Shown here: positions 17,356 to 26,779 of the stretch, piece after piece
How positions within the stretch are numbered: the stretch's first letter is position 1
Layout: every line of letters starts with the position of its first letter
From: Bradyrhizobium diazoefficiens
GTDB lineage: Bacteria; Pseudomonadota; Alphaproteobacteria; Rhizobiales; Xanthobacteraceae
Length of the DNA: 64,000 bases
Reading direction: 5' to 3'
NCBI RefSeq assembly: GCF_018131015.1
Contig: NZ_JAFCJJ010000005.1
Span: 310,001-374,000, forward strand
The notes under the pieces: model-generated
What the model was told of the DNA's origin: nothing
The model's database searches: none
The model's input: only the letters and a program-made list of their open reading frames with translations
Translations under genes and position numbers: made by a program

Positions 17356-18792
17356 TCAGACGCCAAGCGCCTTCCGGTTGAACGTCCGCAAGGCGCGCAA
17401 CGACAGCGTCCGCAAATTGGCGACGTTCAGGAGCCACGCCGCGCCCGCGTAGGCAACACCGCCTGCGAGGCTGACAATGGCGAGCGCCACGAAGCCGGTC
17501 CCGCTGACCTGCGATCGCGCAACGAGAATGGCCGCCGCCATCGCCGCGGCCGATGCCGCGACGCCGGCGAGCCGGCTGAGATCGAACGGCACGGGATGGG
17601 CGCGGTGCATCAGGACCACCGCGACGACGAGGCCGATCGCCTCGGTCGCCAGCGTCGCCAGCGCCGCGCCGTAAATTCCATAGCCCGCCACCAGCGCGAA
17701 CATCAGCGCCACGCTCACGACCAGCGTCAGGAACGACTGCATCGCCAGCATGAAGGGCCGCTCGGCGAGCTGAAAGGAGATCTGCACATAGAACTGGTTG
17801 GCGATGCCGAAGAAGCGCGCCAGCACCAGCGTCGGCAGCAGCGCCGAGACGCCGGCGCGAAACTCGACGCCGACGAGCGTGCCGGCGACTTGATCGGCCG
17901 CGAGCGCAAGCCAGACGGCGACCGGCGCGACGACGACGAGCAGGAGTTCGAGGCTCTCGGTCAGCCGCTCCCGCGTCGTCGCACTATTGTTTTCCGACAG
18001 GGTGCGGAACACCAGCGGCACGGTCGCGGCGGCAACGCTCGAGGCGATCATGACCATGAACTGGCGCGGCAGATCGGCGGCCACGCCGAAGATGCCGGCG
18101 GCATCCTTGCCGAGCAGCCAGGCGACGATGAGCCGGTCGCAGGTCGAGTACAGCGCGACCGAAAGCCCGGCCAGCGTCAGCGGCAGGCCGTAGCGTGCAA
18201 GCTGCACGAACTGGCCGCGGTCGAAGCGCGCGATCCGGCTGCGGTCACCGGCGAGATTGAGGATGATGCCGGCGAGCGAGCCGAGGCCGAACGCCGCGAG
18301 CAGGCCCATGCCGCCCCAGCCGAGCCAGATGCCGACGAGGCCGAAGCCGACGCTGCAGACGCTGCGCACCACCGCGATCGCCGCGAAGCGATAGGGGCGA
18401 AGTCTTGCGCGCTCGAACTCCAGACCGACATCGACCGCATTGGACATGATCGCCGCGAACATGCTCACGAGCAGCAGTTCGACGCTGACGTCGCTGCGAA
18501 ACAGGAAGACCAGCGGTGTCGCGGCGCAGAGAGCGGCGACGGTGAGCGCGAAGGCGACCATCGCCGTGCCGCGAAAATCCACGTCCTGCGACATCGCCTG
18601 ATAGCGCGACACCGACAGCTTGATCCAGGCGAAGAAGATCGCGCCCAAAATCGCGGTAATACTGATGCCGACGACATAGACGCCGTATTCGGCCGGGCTG
18701 AGCAGGCGCGTGTAGGCGGTGACCGCGAAGAAGCCCACCGCCGCTTGCAGGATGTAGGCGATCAGGTAGATCGAGAAATGGCGGTTCAGCAT
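17356..18792 (-). CDS. Wzx-type polysaccharide flippase
   Basis: A 478-aa polytopic membrane protein of the MOP/polysaccharide-transporter superfamily. It starts MLNRHFSIYLIAYILQAAVG and has the N-terminal signature YTRLLSPAEYGVYVVG seen in Wzx/RfbX flippases. About 12-14 hydrophobic helices are distributed along its length. Such proteins flip lipid-linked oligosaccharide repeats across the inner membrane. It diverges from a glycosyltransferase and a GH10 hydrolase, supporting a surface-glycan role. No Wzy or Wzz is visible in the window. Confidence 0.85.
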   Translation of the reverse strand: MLNRHFSIYLIAYILQAAVGFFAVTAYTRLLSPAEYGVYVVGISITAILGAIFFAWIKLSVSRYQAMSQDVDFRGTAMVAFALTVAALCAATPLVFLFRSDVSVELLLVSMFAAIMSNAVDVGLEFERARLRPYRFAAIAVVRSVCSVGFGLVGIWLGWGGMGLLAAFGLGSLAGIILNLAGDRSRIARFDRGQFVQLARYGLPLTLAGLSVALYSTCDRLIVAWLLGKDAAGIFGVAADLPRQFMVMIASSVAAATVPLVFRTLSENNSATTRERLTESLELLLVVVAPVAVWLALAADQVAGTLVGVEFRAGVSALLPTLVLARFFGIANQFYVQISFQLAERPFMLAMQSFLTLVVSVALMFALVAGYGIYGAALATLATEAIGLVVAVVLMHRAHPVPFDLSRLAGVAASAAAMAAAILVARSQVSGTGFVALAIVSLAGGVAYAGAAWLLNVANLRTLSLRALRTFNRKALGV

Positions 18793-19057
18793 GCGAGCAC
18801 GGCACCGGTGGCCTTGAAATCGAGCGGCCGTTAATCAGTTGTAGCTTGGCTTAAACCTTGGCCTCGACCTAGTCCTGGCAATCGGACTGCGCCGCAACAT
18901 CCCCAGGATAGTCGCATAAGGCTGCAAATCGGGCCGCGAATGGGGCGGGCCGGCCGCTTTCGCGCGTTAGCGTTAAATTTGCACTGTCCTTGAACCGGGC
19001 GGCGCGATCACCGAAAAGAAACCATGTTTTTCGGGACGTCGCCCGATATCTTCCAGC

Positions 19058-20161
19058 GTGGACGTGACTGACATGGACGTTGCCGAGCCGATAACGGCAA
19101 AGGCGGCCTCGCTGCCGCATGGCGGCACCGATGCGAGCCTGGTTCCGGAGCCCCCGGGGCCAGCGGGCGAGCGGATGGTTTTGAACCTGTTCTTCGAGGA
19201 GCGGGACGACCGCTGGTTTCCCGGCGACCGCCACGTCCGGCCGCTCTTGCGGCGGATGCTGCTCGGCAGGTCATGGATCAGCGGCCAGCGGCGCGTCTTC
19301 CTCAATCTCCGTGCCGGGCTCGACAGGCTGGGGATCCGCTACCGGGTCAACGATTACGGCCATATCCGCAAGCATCCCGACGAGCTCGCCTGCATCATCG
19401 GCCGGCCGTTCGTGCTCGACTGGTTCGCGTGGAAGAACCCGCTGCTGCTCGGCGTCGCCATGTACAACCATCCGCTCGAGACGCCGGAGCATCTCGACGA
19501 TCTCCACACCAGGACCATCCTGGTGCCCTGCGCCTGGTATGCCGAGATGTGCCGGCCCTACTGGCCGCATGTCGAGGTCTGGCCGGTCGGCATCGAAACC
19601 GATTTGTGGACGCAGACCCCCGCCGGGCAGAAGAGCGTCGACGTGCTGCTCTACGACAAGGTGCGCTGGGAGCACGAGCGCTACGAGGCCGATCTGATCG
19701 GGCCGATCCAGGCGCATCTCGCGGCGAGCGGCCGCACGGTCGAAGTGATCCGCTACGGCCGCTACAAGGAAGAAGATTACAAGGCCGCGCTGGCGCGCTG
19801 CCGCAGCATGGTCTTCCTGTGCGAGCATGAGAGCCAGGGCATCGCCTGCCAGCAGGCGCTGTCGAGCGGGGTGCCGGTGTTCGCCTGGGACCGCGGCGGG
19901 CCATGGCAGGATCCCGACTACTTCCCGCACAAGGTGAGATATGAGGGCGGGGTGTCGTCGGTGCCCTATTTCGACGCACGCTGCGGCATGACCTTTGCTG
20001 ATGCGAACGGATTCGTTGCCGCCTGGGGCGACTTCTGGTCCGAGGTCAGCGCCGGCGGCTTCGCGCCTCGCGATTATGTGATGGACAATCTGACGCTCGA
20101 AAAGGGCGCGCTACACTATTACGAGATCGCGGAAGCGGCGATGCAGCGGCAGGCCCGCTAG
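19058..20161 (+). CDS. Glycosyltransferase (GT-B like)
   Basis: A protein of about 367 aa, or 362 aa from the ATG at 19073; neither start has an obvious ribosome-binding site. The C-terminal half holds the GT-B donor-domain pattern CRSMVFLCEHESQGIACQQA followed by LSSGVPVFAWDRGGPWQD, in which the Glu after the His-Glu-Ser segment normally contacts the nucleotide sugar. The N-terminal half includes a glycan-acceptor-like segment with YRVNDYGHIRKHPDE. It is likely cytoplasmic or membrane-peripheral and builds a surface polysaccharide with the neighbouring flippase. Donor and acceptor are unknown. Confidence 0.75.
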   Translation: MDVTDMDVAEPITAKAASLPHGGTDASLVPEPPGPAGERMVLNLFFEERDDRWFPGDRHVRPLLRRMLLGRSWISGQRRVFLNLRAGLDRLGIRYRVNDYGHIRKHPDELACIIGRPFVLDWFAWKNPLLLGVAMYNHPLETPEHLDDLHTRTILVPCAWYAEMCRPYWPHVEVWPVGIETDLWTQTPAGQKSVDVLLYDKVRWEHERYEADLIGPIQAHLAASGRTVEVIRYGRYKEEDYKAALARCRSMVFLCEHESQGIACQQALSSGVPVFAWDRGGPWQDPDYFPHKVRYEGGVSSVPYFDARCGMTFADANGFVAAWGDFWSEVSAGGFAPRDYVMDNLTLEKGALHYYEIAEAAMQRQAR

Positions 20162-20252
20162 CCTCAGCACGAAAGTTAACCCAACAATCGGAAACCGCGG
20201 CGTCGCAAGGCGCCGCTTGGTACGATGGCGCGTTGGCTCCGAAAGGATTCCC

Positions 20253-21320
20253 GTGACCCGGTTGGACAGACGCGAATTTCTTCTCGGCGCGGCCGCGACG
20301 CTCGCGGCAGGCGCATCGGCGTCAGCCGCGCCGGTGTCGAAGCTCGCCCAGCGCCGCCCGGGTTTTGGCGCCGCGGCCACGCTCTGGGACCTGCAGGCCG
20401 ATCCGCGGCTCGGCGAAGCCATCAGCACCTATTGCACGCAGGTGGTGCCGGTGCTCGAACTGAAATGGCCGTTGCTGCGGCCGGACGCCCACACCTTTAC
20501 GTTCGAGCGCGCCGACGCGATCCTGGATTTCGCGCGGCAGAACGACCTGACGATGCGCGGCCACACGCTCGCCTGGTATCACGACATTCCGGACTGGACC
20601 AAGCAGATCAAGGACGCCAGGGGCGTCGAGCGCACCTTCGTCGACCACATCGGAACCGTGGTCTCCTACTACAAGGACAAGCTGACCTCGTGGGACGTCG
20701 TCAACGAACCGATCCCGGACAATCCGACCAAGATCACCGACCGGCGCGACACGTTCTGGACGCAGCATCTGGGCCAGGACTGGATTCCGCTGGCGTTCCG
20801 CACGGCGGCCGCGGCCGATCCTTTCGTGAAGCTCGCGATCAACGAGTATGACATCGAGTCCGCCAAGGACAGCTTCATCGCCAAGCGCGCGGCCTACCGC
20901 AATCTCATCATGGACCTGCTCGACCGCGGCGTTCCGCTCCACGCCGTGGGGCTGCAGTCGCATCTGCATGCCGAGCTCGAGATCGACACCCATGGCCTCG
21001 CCGAATTCGTCACCGAGCTGCGTTCCTGGGGCCTCGAGGTTCTCGTCACCGAGCTCGACGTCGACGACCAGAAGCTGACGGGTACTCGGGCGCAGCGCGA
21101 CGCCATCGTCGCCAAGCGCGTCGACGATCTCCTGACCGCAGTCTCGACCAGCGGCCCGGTGCGCTCGATCCTGACCTGGGGCATCTCGGACCGCTACAGC
21201 TGGATCAACGGCACCTTCGCCCGCCCGGACAAGCAGCCGAACCGTCCGCTGCCGCTCGACGGCGAGTTCAGGCCAAAGCCGTTCATGGACGTGATCACGA
21301 AGTTCACGAAGGACGTCTGA
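20253..21320 (+). CDS. GH10 endo-1,4-beta-xylanase-like, Tat-exported
   Basis: A 355-aa glycoside hydrolase family 10 protein. The start is the GTG at 20253, after AAAGGA. The N-terminus LDRREFLLGAAATLAAGASA is a twin-arginine signal. The GH10 fold is clear: LKWPLLRPDAHTFTFERAD, MRGHTLAWYHDIPDW, the acid/base Glu in WDVVNEPIPDNP and the nucleophile Glu in VLVTELDVDD, both present; HAVGLQSHLH and ILTWGISDRYSWI complete the site. GH10 enzymes cleave beta-1,4-xylan. The position 91 bases after a glycosyltransferase suggests trimming of the cell's own polysaccharide, or action on plant xylan. Confidence 0.9.
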   Translation: MTRLDRREFLLGAAATLAAGASASAAPVSKLAQRRPGFGAAATLWDLQADPRLGEAISTYCTQVVPVLELKWPLLRPDAHTFTFERADAILDFARQNDLTMRGHTLAWYHDIPDWTKQIKDARGVERTFVDHIGTVVSYYKDKLTSWDVVNEPIPDNPTKITDRRDTFWTQHLGQDWIPLAFRTAAAADPFVKLAINEYDIESAKDSFIAKRAAYRNLIMDLLDRGVPLHAVGLQSHLHAELEIDTHGLAEFVTELRSWGLEVLVTELDVDDQKLTGTRAQRDAIVAKRVDDLLTAVSTSGPVRSILTWGISDRYSWINGTFARPDKQPNRPLPLDGEFRPKPFMDVITKFTKDV

Positions 21321-22272
21321 GACCGTCCGCCCCTTTCGGCGTCCCGAATCCGGCCGCATCACCGATGTGATCGGGAGACAGGCCCGGCGCGCGCCGGTCA
21401 CGCGAGTTGAGCCGGAAGACGTCGCGGATGTCGTCGATCGAGGTCGAGGAATAGGACTGGATGCAGAGCGCGACCTGGTCCGGCGAGGCGGCGGCCATCA
21501 TCGCCTCGATCGCCGCGCGATCGAGCCGGGTGTCGTCCCAGTGCGACACCGCGATGCTGTCTTCGGTCACCCGGTGCGCGGCCAGATGCCTTGGCGAGTT
21601 CGCGACGAAGTTTCCGTAGAGCAAATATTCGGAGAACTTCTTCTTCCGGCACAACGCCAGCGCCCAGCTCAGGCCCGTCGCGGCCTTGATCGCACCCGTC
21701 ATCGCGCGCGCGGCGTCCTTGTCCCAGACCAGCGCGTTACCGACAAAGTCGTCCGCCGGGAACGAGCGCTCCTTGACACCGAGAAGCTGATCGACGGTGC
21801 GCAGCCACAGCACGTGCAACGGGTGGCCGGCGTCGATCCCGTTGCGCGTGACGAACAGAGGCGTCTTTTCCGCGCCGGCATAGCGGCCGACGTCGAATTC
21901 GCGGAAGAACAGATTGTCCGAATCCAGGATGCAGACGCGCTGCTCGGGCGCGTTGAGGACTCCTGCGATCTTCAGGATCTGCTGGATGTGCCAGCCGTGC
22001 ACCGGCGAGGACAGCAGCGACAGCCAGACCCGGCGGCTGCCGAGCTGCAGCGCCGGCGGCAGCGCGAAGAGCCATTTCGGCAGATAGTGCGAGGCCGGAA
22101 TGATGACGCGCCTGTCGGACGCGAACCGCGCAAACAGCGGCACATCCTCATCGTTAACGAGAACATAATGCCGCGTGTAACCCGTCAGCCAGGTGTCGAT
22201 GCTCTCGCTGAGCAGCGAAAAGCGCTCGATGTCCTTGGCATAGCTGGCGGTCAGCAGGGCAACGGAATGCAT
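21304..22272 (-). CDS. DUF6492 family protein (glycosyltransferase-like)
   Basis: A 322-aa protein whose beginning, MHSVALLTASYAKDIERFSL, then YTRHYVLVNDEDVPLFARF, matches DUF6492, a family with a GT-A-like Rossmann start. CILDSDNLFFREFDV contains a DSD triad resembling the metal-binding DxD of GT-A enzymes, which suggests glycosyl transfer. Its 3' end overlaps the convergent GH10 gene by 17 bases. It probably belongs to the same surface-glycan island. Function is inferred, not established for the family. Confidence 0.7.
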   Translation of the reverse strand: MHSVALLTASYAKDIERFSLLSESIDTWLTGYTRHYVLVNDEDVPLFARFASDRRVIIPASHYLPKWLFALPPALQLGSRRVWLSLLSSPVHGWHIQQILKIAGVLNAPEQRVCILDSDNLFFREFDVGRYAGAEKTPLFVTRNGIDAGHPLHVLWLRTVDQLLGVKERSFPADDFVGNALVWDKDAARAMTGAIKAATGLSWALALCRKKKFSEYLLYGNFVANSPRHLAAHRVTEDSIAVSHWDDTRLDRAAIEAMMAAASPDQVALCIQSYSSTSIDDIRDVFRLNSRDRRAPGLSPDHIGDAAGFGTPKGADGLRRPS

Positions 22273-22369
22273 GTCAGGTGCTCAAATGACCTTGTCAGGC
22301 CGCACTCATACAAGCGCGCGGAGTCGTTGGAAACTTACATTCGCAATCAAGGTAAAATGAAACGAAGTA

Positions 22370-23164
22370 TTAGCCATCCGACGGCAGCCCCTGCTCGATG
22401 GCGCGAAAGCGCAAGGGGGCGAGTGCGGAGGCGCGCTGCCACCAGTCGGCGACGCGATCGTCGAGCGCGGTGGTGCCGCGGCCGCGGCCGGGAAAGATCC
22501 GGATCTGCTGCACCGCCTCGGCCTCAAAACCCTTGCCCTTGCGCGTGATCCTGACGACGGCGCCTTCGCGGTCCCGCTGCGTCAGCGGCACCAGCAGACG
22601 GCCACGCGGACGGAGCGAGCGAAGCCAGAGCGGATGCGGGTGCGAGAAGCCGGCATGCACGATGATCACGTCGGCGGGCGCGCTAGCCTGCTCGCAGCCG
22701 TCACCATGGGCGACCTCGACGTTGCGATAGTCGCGAAGATAGTGCGCGGCGCGGATCCCGAGCCGCGGATCGCATTCGATTGCCGTCACACTGCCCTTCG
22801 GACCCACGATCTCGGCCAGCACCGCGGAAAAATAGCCATGCCCGCAGCCGATCTGGACGACACGGTCCTTCTCGCGGATCTCGAGCACATCGATGAGATG
22901 CGCCCACAGGCTCGGCAGCCCGGTGTCGAGCTTGCGGCGCGCGTCGATCGCGACCAGCACATTGTCGTAGAGATGAACGGGATCGGCGTCGGGGGTCAGG
23001 CGGTAATCGCGCGCCGCCTCGCTCTTGATGCGCCAGGGCCCCTTCGCCAGGAAGTTTTCGCGCGGCACGGCGCCGAGGGCCGCGAGCAGGCGTGGCGAGG
23101 TGATCCGCTCGCGCCGCGCGATCAGCTCCACATAGCGGGCACGCGCGGCGGCGAGATCGCTCAT
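22370..23164 (-). CDS. PCMT-like SAM-dependent methyltransferase
   Basis: A 264-aa protein with motif I RVVQIGCGHGYFSAVLAEIV and a post-I acidic residue in VTAIECDPRLGIRAAHYLRD, the layout of protein-L-isoaspartate O-methyltransferases. The N-terminal half contains PRENFLAKGPWRIK, typical of the family, but the usual TISQP-type substrate motif is replaced by VHLYDNVLVAID. The target may therefore not be isoaspartate. Its ATG overlaps the stop of the large cyclase gene (ATGA), so the two are translationally coupled. It is cytoplasmic with no signal peptide. Confidence 0.75.
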   Translation of the reverse strand: MSDLAAARARYVELIARRERITSPRLLAALGAVPRENFLAKGPWRIKSEAARDYRLTPDADPVHLYDNVLVAIDARRKLDTGLPSLWAHLIDVLEIREKDRVVQIGCGHGYFSAVLAEIVGPKGSVTAIECDPRLGIRAAHYLRDYRNVEVAHGDGCEQASAPADVIIVHAGFSHPHPLWLRSLRPRGRLLVPLTQRDREGAVVRITRKGKGFEAEAVQQIRIFPGRGRGTTALDDRVADWWQRASALAPLRFRAIEQGLPSDG

Positions 23165-26100
23165 TTCACCGGGTCGGCTTGCCCGCGCGCGGGCGCGTCC
23201 CCACCGAGCTCGTTGACGAGCTGCATCGCCTCCTTCAGATCCGGCGTGAGGAACCCCTCGTTGAACTTGCCGACGATGGGCAGGAGCAACAGGCTCGCAT
23301 GCTCGCGCTTGCCGGCATCCTGCAACAGGCGCGCCAGACTGACTGCGGTTCGCAGCTCCCAGGACAGCGCGCCCTGCTTGCGCGCAGTCTCCAGCGACAG
23401 GCCGAACAGCTCCTCCGCCTCCTCCACCGAGGCCGGGTTGCCGTCCGACAGCGTAATCTCTCCCTGCAGGCGATAGACTTCGGCGAGGTAGGAGTGATCG
23501 CCGGTTCGCCGCGCGGTGGCGAGCGCACCGTCCAGCGCGCGCAAGGCGGCGTCGCGCAGCCCGACCTTGGCATAGGCCTCGGCGAGCAGGCAGCGGAACC
23601 AGCAGCCGGCGAGCCAGGAGTCCATCGCCTCATATTCGTCGAGGCCGACGCGCATCTGGCTCAGGCCCTCGTCGGCCTCGCCGAGCTGGGTCAGCGCCCA
23701 GCCGCGCAGGATCGCCGCCTGCTGCTTCCAGTGCAGGAAATTGTGCTCGGTTGCGATGATCATCGCGCGGTTGGCATAGTCGCGCGTGCCCTCGATGTCG
23801 CGCAGGTGCTGGCAGAGATAGGCACCGAACACCAGCGCGAAGGCGAGCGAGAACGGATGGCGGATCGTCTCCGCATGCGCGATCGCCTGCTCGCTGTGCT
23901 GGCGCGCGGCGTCGGGCCGGCCGAGGAACCACAGCAAGTAGCCGAGATAGGACAGCGACACCACGCCGGGATCGGTGCCGTGCCGCTCCATCAGGTCGGA
24001 ATGCAGATCCGGGCTGTAGAGGTTGATGCAGCGGTGCAGGTGATGCTGCGAGGCGACGAAGCGTCCGCGATAGAGCATGGTCATCGCGATCGAGCGGTGC
24101 GCCTCGATCAGATAGCCGGTCTGCTGCGCCGGCTGCGTCTGCTCGTTCAGCCGCTCGCGCTTGGCGAACTTCAGAAGCTCGACGGAAAGGTCGTGCGCGC
24201 GGGTCAGGTCGGCGCGAATGAAATGGCAGACCCAGAGCCCGCGGGTGGCGGCAAAGGCCTTTTCGTCGTCATCGAGCTGCTGGCCGAGCTCGAGCGCGCG
24301 GATGTAGTTCTCCTCGACCTCCTGCACGGCATAGCCCTTGGCGGCGATCAGCGCGTTGCCGAGCGCGATGCGCAGCTCGAGCTCCATCTCGTCGGCGCCC
24401 TGCATGCGCGGATTGGCCTGCACGACGCCCAGGCCCCGGCGCAGATGGCCGATCGCCTCCAGATTGGCCCCGCTCTTGGCGGCCTGCTTGCCGGCCTTGA
24501 GCCAGAAGCTCGCGGCCCCCTCGCTCTGGCCCGACTCGGTCAGATGATGGGCCAAAAGCTCCGGCTCGCGCTCGGTCTTCTCCGGATACATCTCGGCAAG
24601 CACCTGGGCGATGCGGGCATGCAGCTTGCGCCGCTCGCTGTGCAACAGGCTCGCATGCGCGGCGTTCTGGATCATGACGTGCTTGAAGGAGTAGAGCGCA
24701 TCCGGCGGATGACCGCGGCGCATGATCAGGCCGGCCCCCTCCAGATGGGTGAGCGCCGCCTCGATCTGCTCCCGAGGCGTGTCGGCAACGGCTTGAAGCG
24801 TCTCGTAGGAGAACTCGCGGCCGATGGTGGCGCCGATCTGCGCGATCCGCTTGAACGGTCCCATCCGGTCCAGACGCGCCATCAGCGAGTCCGTCAGCGT
24901 CGCCGGGATGGCAAGCTGCCGCCATGGGCCCGACAGCACGTAGCGTCCGTGCCGCTCGGTCAGCAGGTTGGATTCCAGAACGGTCTTGGTCAGCTCCTCC
25001 AGGAACAGCGGCACGCCGTCGGTCTTGACGATGATCTCCTCGACGACCTCCTTCGGAAGCTCCCTGCCGGCGACCCGCTCGACCAGCGTGGTGCGCAAGG
25101 GCCGGCTCAGACGGTTGAGCACCAGGGTGGTGATGTGCGAATGCGCGTTCCAGCTCGGCTGGAACTCCGAGCGCGCGGTGATGACGACCAGGATCGGCTG
25201 GTTCTGAACCTTGTCGACGAGGAGGTCGACGACCTCGCGGGAAGTCGGGTCGATCCAGTGCAGATCCTCGAAGGCCATCACCAGCGGCATCTCGCGCGCA
25301 AGACCGAGGAAATGATTGACCAGCGCCGCAACGGTCGCGTCCTTTTGCTGTTGCGGCGACAGCTCCAGCGGCGGATAGCGGTCGCCGGTCGAGACCGACA
25401 GCAGCGCGGCAAACAACGGTGTGACCTGCTCGATGTCGCCATGGGTGGCGGCGATCGCAGCCTCCAGGCTCGACAGCGACAGCGCGGAGACGTCCTCGCG
25501 GTCGATGCCGAGGGAGAATTTGAGCTGCTCCACGAACGGATAGAACGCGGTGGAGGTGTAGTAGGGCGAGCACTGGAACGAGACCTGTCCATGGCGATCG
25601 CCCGCGATCCGCTCGAAGATCTCCTGGATGATGCGCGACTTGCCGATGCCGGGTTCGCCGAACTTGACCACGACCTGGCCGTCGCCGTCCTTGGCCTGCT
25701 GCCAGCGCCCCATCAGCAGCGCGATCTCCTCCTCGCGGTTGACGAGCGGGGTCAGCCGGCCGCCCATGGCGGCGGCAAAGCGGGTCTCCACCCGCGTCGC
25801 ACGCACCACGTGCCAGGCCTGGGCCTTCTCCGAGATGCCCTTCAGCGCCTGAACGCCGAGATTGCGATAATCGAATTTCCCCTTCAGCAGCGATTGCGTC
25901 GAGGAGGAGATCACCACGCCGTTGGGCGGCGCCAGGCCCTGCAGGCGCGCCGCGAGATTGACGGTTTCACCGACCGCGGAGTCCCGCTCCTCGGTCCCCT
26001 GGCCGACGAGGTCGCCGACCACAACGAGGCCGGTGGCGATCCCGATCCGGACGGCGGGTGCGTGGCTGAGCGCGCCGCGCGGCTCGATCGCGCGCGCGGT

Positions 26101-26625
26101 CGACAGCACCCGCACGATCTCGAGCCCGGCGCGCACCGCGCGCTCGGCGTCATCCTCATGCGCGGTCGGATAGCCGAAATAGACCAGGATGCCGTCGCCG
26201 ACGAAGCGGGCGGCAAAGCCTTCGTAGTGCTTCACCACGCGGACGCAGGTTTCGCGGAAGCTCGCGATCATGTCGCGGACGTCTTCCGGGTCGAACTGGG
26301 CCGAGAGCGAGGTGGAGTCCACCATGTCGCAGAACATGGTGGTGAGCTGGCGCCGTTCGGCGCCGACCTCCGTTCGCGCCGCCGGGCGCACTGGGGGGGC
26401 CGGCTGCTCGGCCGTTTCGGCCTTGAATAGCGCGGCCATCGCTCGCTGAAGCCGCTTGCGATCGCCGAGCGGCAGACCCAGCTCGACCAAGTCGGCCTCG
26501 GTCAGGTCCGCCATCACGTCGAGGTCGAGGCGGTGCTCCGCGAAGAGATCGGTGTAGCGGCCAAGACCGATGCCCTCGAGCCAGCGCTTCAGTCCGCCTT
26601 CCGTCCCCGGCTCATTCTCCAGCAT
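23161..26625 (-). CDS. SAM-domain/cyclase/AAA-ATPase/TPR signalling protein
   Basis: A 1154-aa multidomain protein. Residues about 10-65 are a SAM domain (LKRWLEGIGLGRYTDLFAEH). Residues about 90-275 are a class III cyclase domain with Asp100 and Asp144 for metals (TTMFCDMVDST, FVGDGILVYFGYP) and Asn223/Arg227 in TVNLAARLQ; the purine-specifying Lys is replaced by Arg140. Residues about 295-640 are an AAA/STAND ATPase (Walker A KFGEPGIGKS, Walker B VMAFEDLHWIDP). The rest is TPR-like helical repeats. This architecture occurs in regulators that sense a ligand through the repeats. It diverges from the NRPS gene, with 154 bases between, and is coupled to the PCMT-like gene. Confidence 0.88.
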   Translation of the reverse strand: MLENEPGTEGGLKRWLEGIGLGRYTDLFAEHRLDLDVMADLTEADLVELGLPLGDRKRLQRAMAALFKAETAEQPAPPVRPAARTEVGAERRQLTTMFCDMVDSTSLSAQFDPEDVRDMIASFRETCVRVVKHYEGFAARFVGDGILVYFGYPTAHEDDAERAVRAGLEIVRVLSTARAIEPRGALSHAPAVRIGIATGLVVVGDLVGQGTEERDSAVGETVNLAARLQGLAPPNGVVISSSTQSLLKGKFDYRNLGVQALKGISEKAQAWHVVRATRVETRFAAAMGGRLTPLVNREEEIALLMGRWQQAKDGDGQVVVKFGEPGIGKSRIIQEIFERIAGDRHGQVSFQCSPYYTSTAFYPFVEQLKFSLGIDREDVSALSLSSLEAAIAATHGDIEQVTPLFAALLSVSTGDRYPPLELSPQQQKDATVAALVNHFLGLAREMPLVMAFEDLHWIDPTSREVVDLLVDKVQNQPILVVITARSEFQPSWNAHSHITTLVLNRLSRPLRTTLVERVAGRELPKEVVEEIIVKTDGVPLFLEELTKTVLESNLLTERHGRYVLSGPWRQLAIPATLTDSLMARLDRMGPFKRIAQIGATIGREFSYETLQAVADTPREQIEAALTHLEGAGLIMRRGHPPDALYSFKHVMIQNAAHASLLHSERRKLHARIAQVLAEMYPEKTEREPELLAHHLTESGQSEGAASFWLKAGKQAAKSGANLEAIGHLRRGLGVVQANPRMQGADEMELELRIALGNALIAAKGYAVQEVEENYIRALELGQQLDDDEKAFAATRGLWVCHFIRADLTRAHDLSVELLKFAKRERLNEQTQPAQQTGYLIEAHRSIAMTMLYRGRFVASQHHLHRCINLYSPDLHSDLMERHGTDPGVVSLSYLGYLLWFLGRPDAARQHSEQAIAHAETIRHPFSLAFALVFGAYLCQHLRDIEGTRDYANRAMIIATEHNFLHWKQQAAILRGWALTQLGEADEGLSQMRVGLDEYEAMDSWLAGCWFRCLLAEAYAKVGLRDAALRALDGALATARRTGDHSYLAEVYRLQGEITLSDGNPASVEEAEELFGLSLETARKQGALSWELRTAVSLARLLQDAGKREHASLLLLPIVGKFNEGFLTPDLKEAMQLVNELGGDAPARGQADPVK

Positions 26626-26779
26626 GGTGATTTCCGCTCGACCTCACTCCGTCGAAGGGCTTGCTGCCCCCTCAACCACAGATTTTGGGGCCCAAACTTC
26701 ACCTCAGACTGGACGCGTTCCCTCAGTTCTTGGAAGAATAGCTCAATCGGATCAAAAGGGAACGGAATTGTCAGACGTC

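Noticed and set aside
20196..20215. GCGGCG...CGCCGC hairpin before the GH10 gene as a terminator
   Set aside because: Only six base pairs, no T-run, and it would separate genes that probably work together.
23179..26430. 1083-codon plus-strand frame opposite the cyclase-AAA-TPR gene
   Set aside because: Long only because the real gene avoids certain codons in the opposite frame; no domain and no ribosome-binding site.
26570..26779. N-terminal extension of the synthetase by 70 residues
   Set aside because: It would overlap the divergent cyclase start, has no family similarity and no ribosome-binding site.
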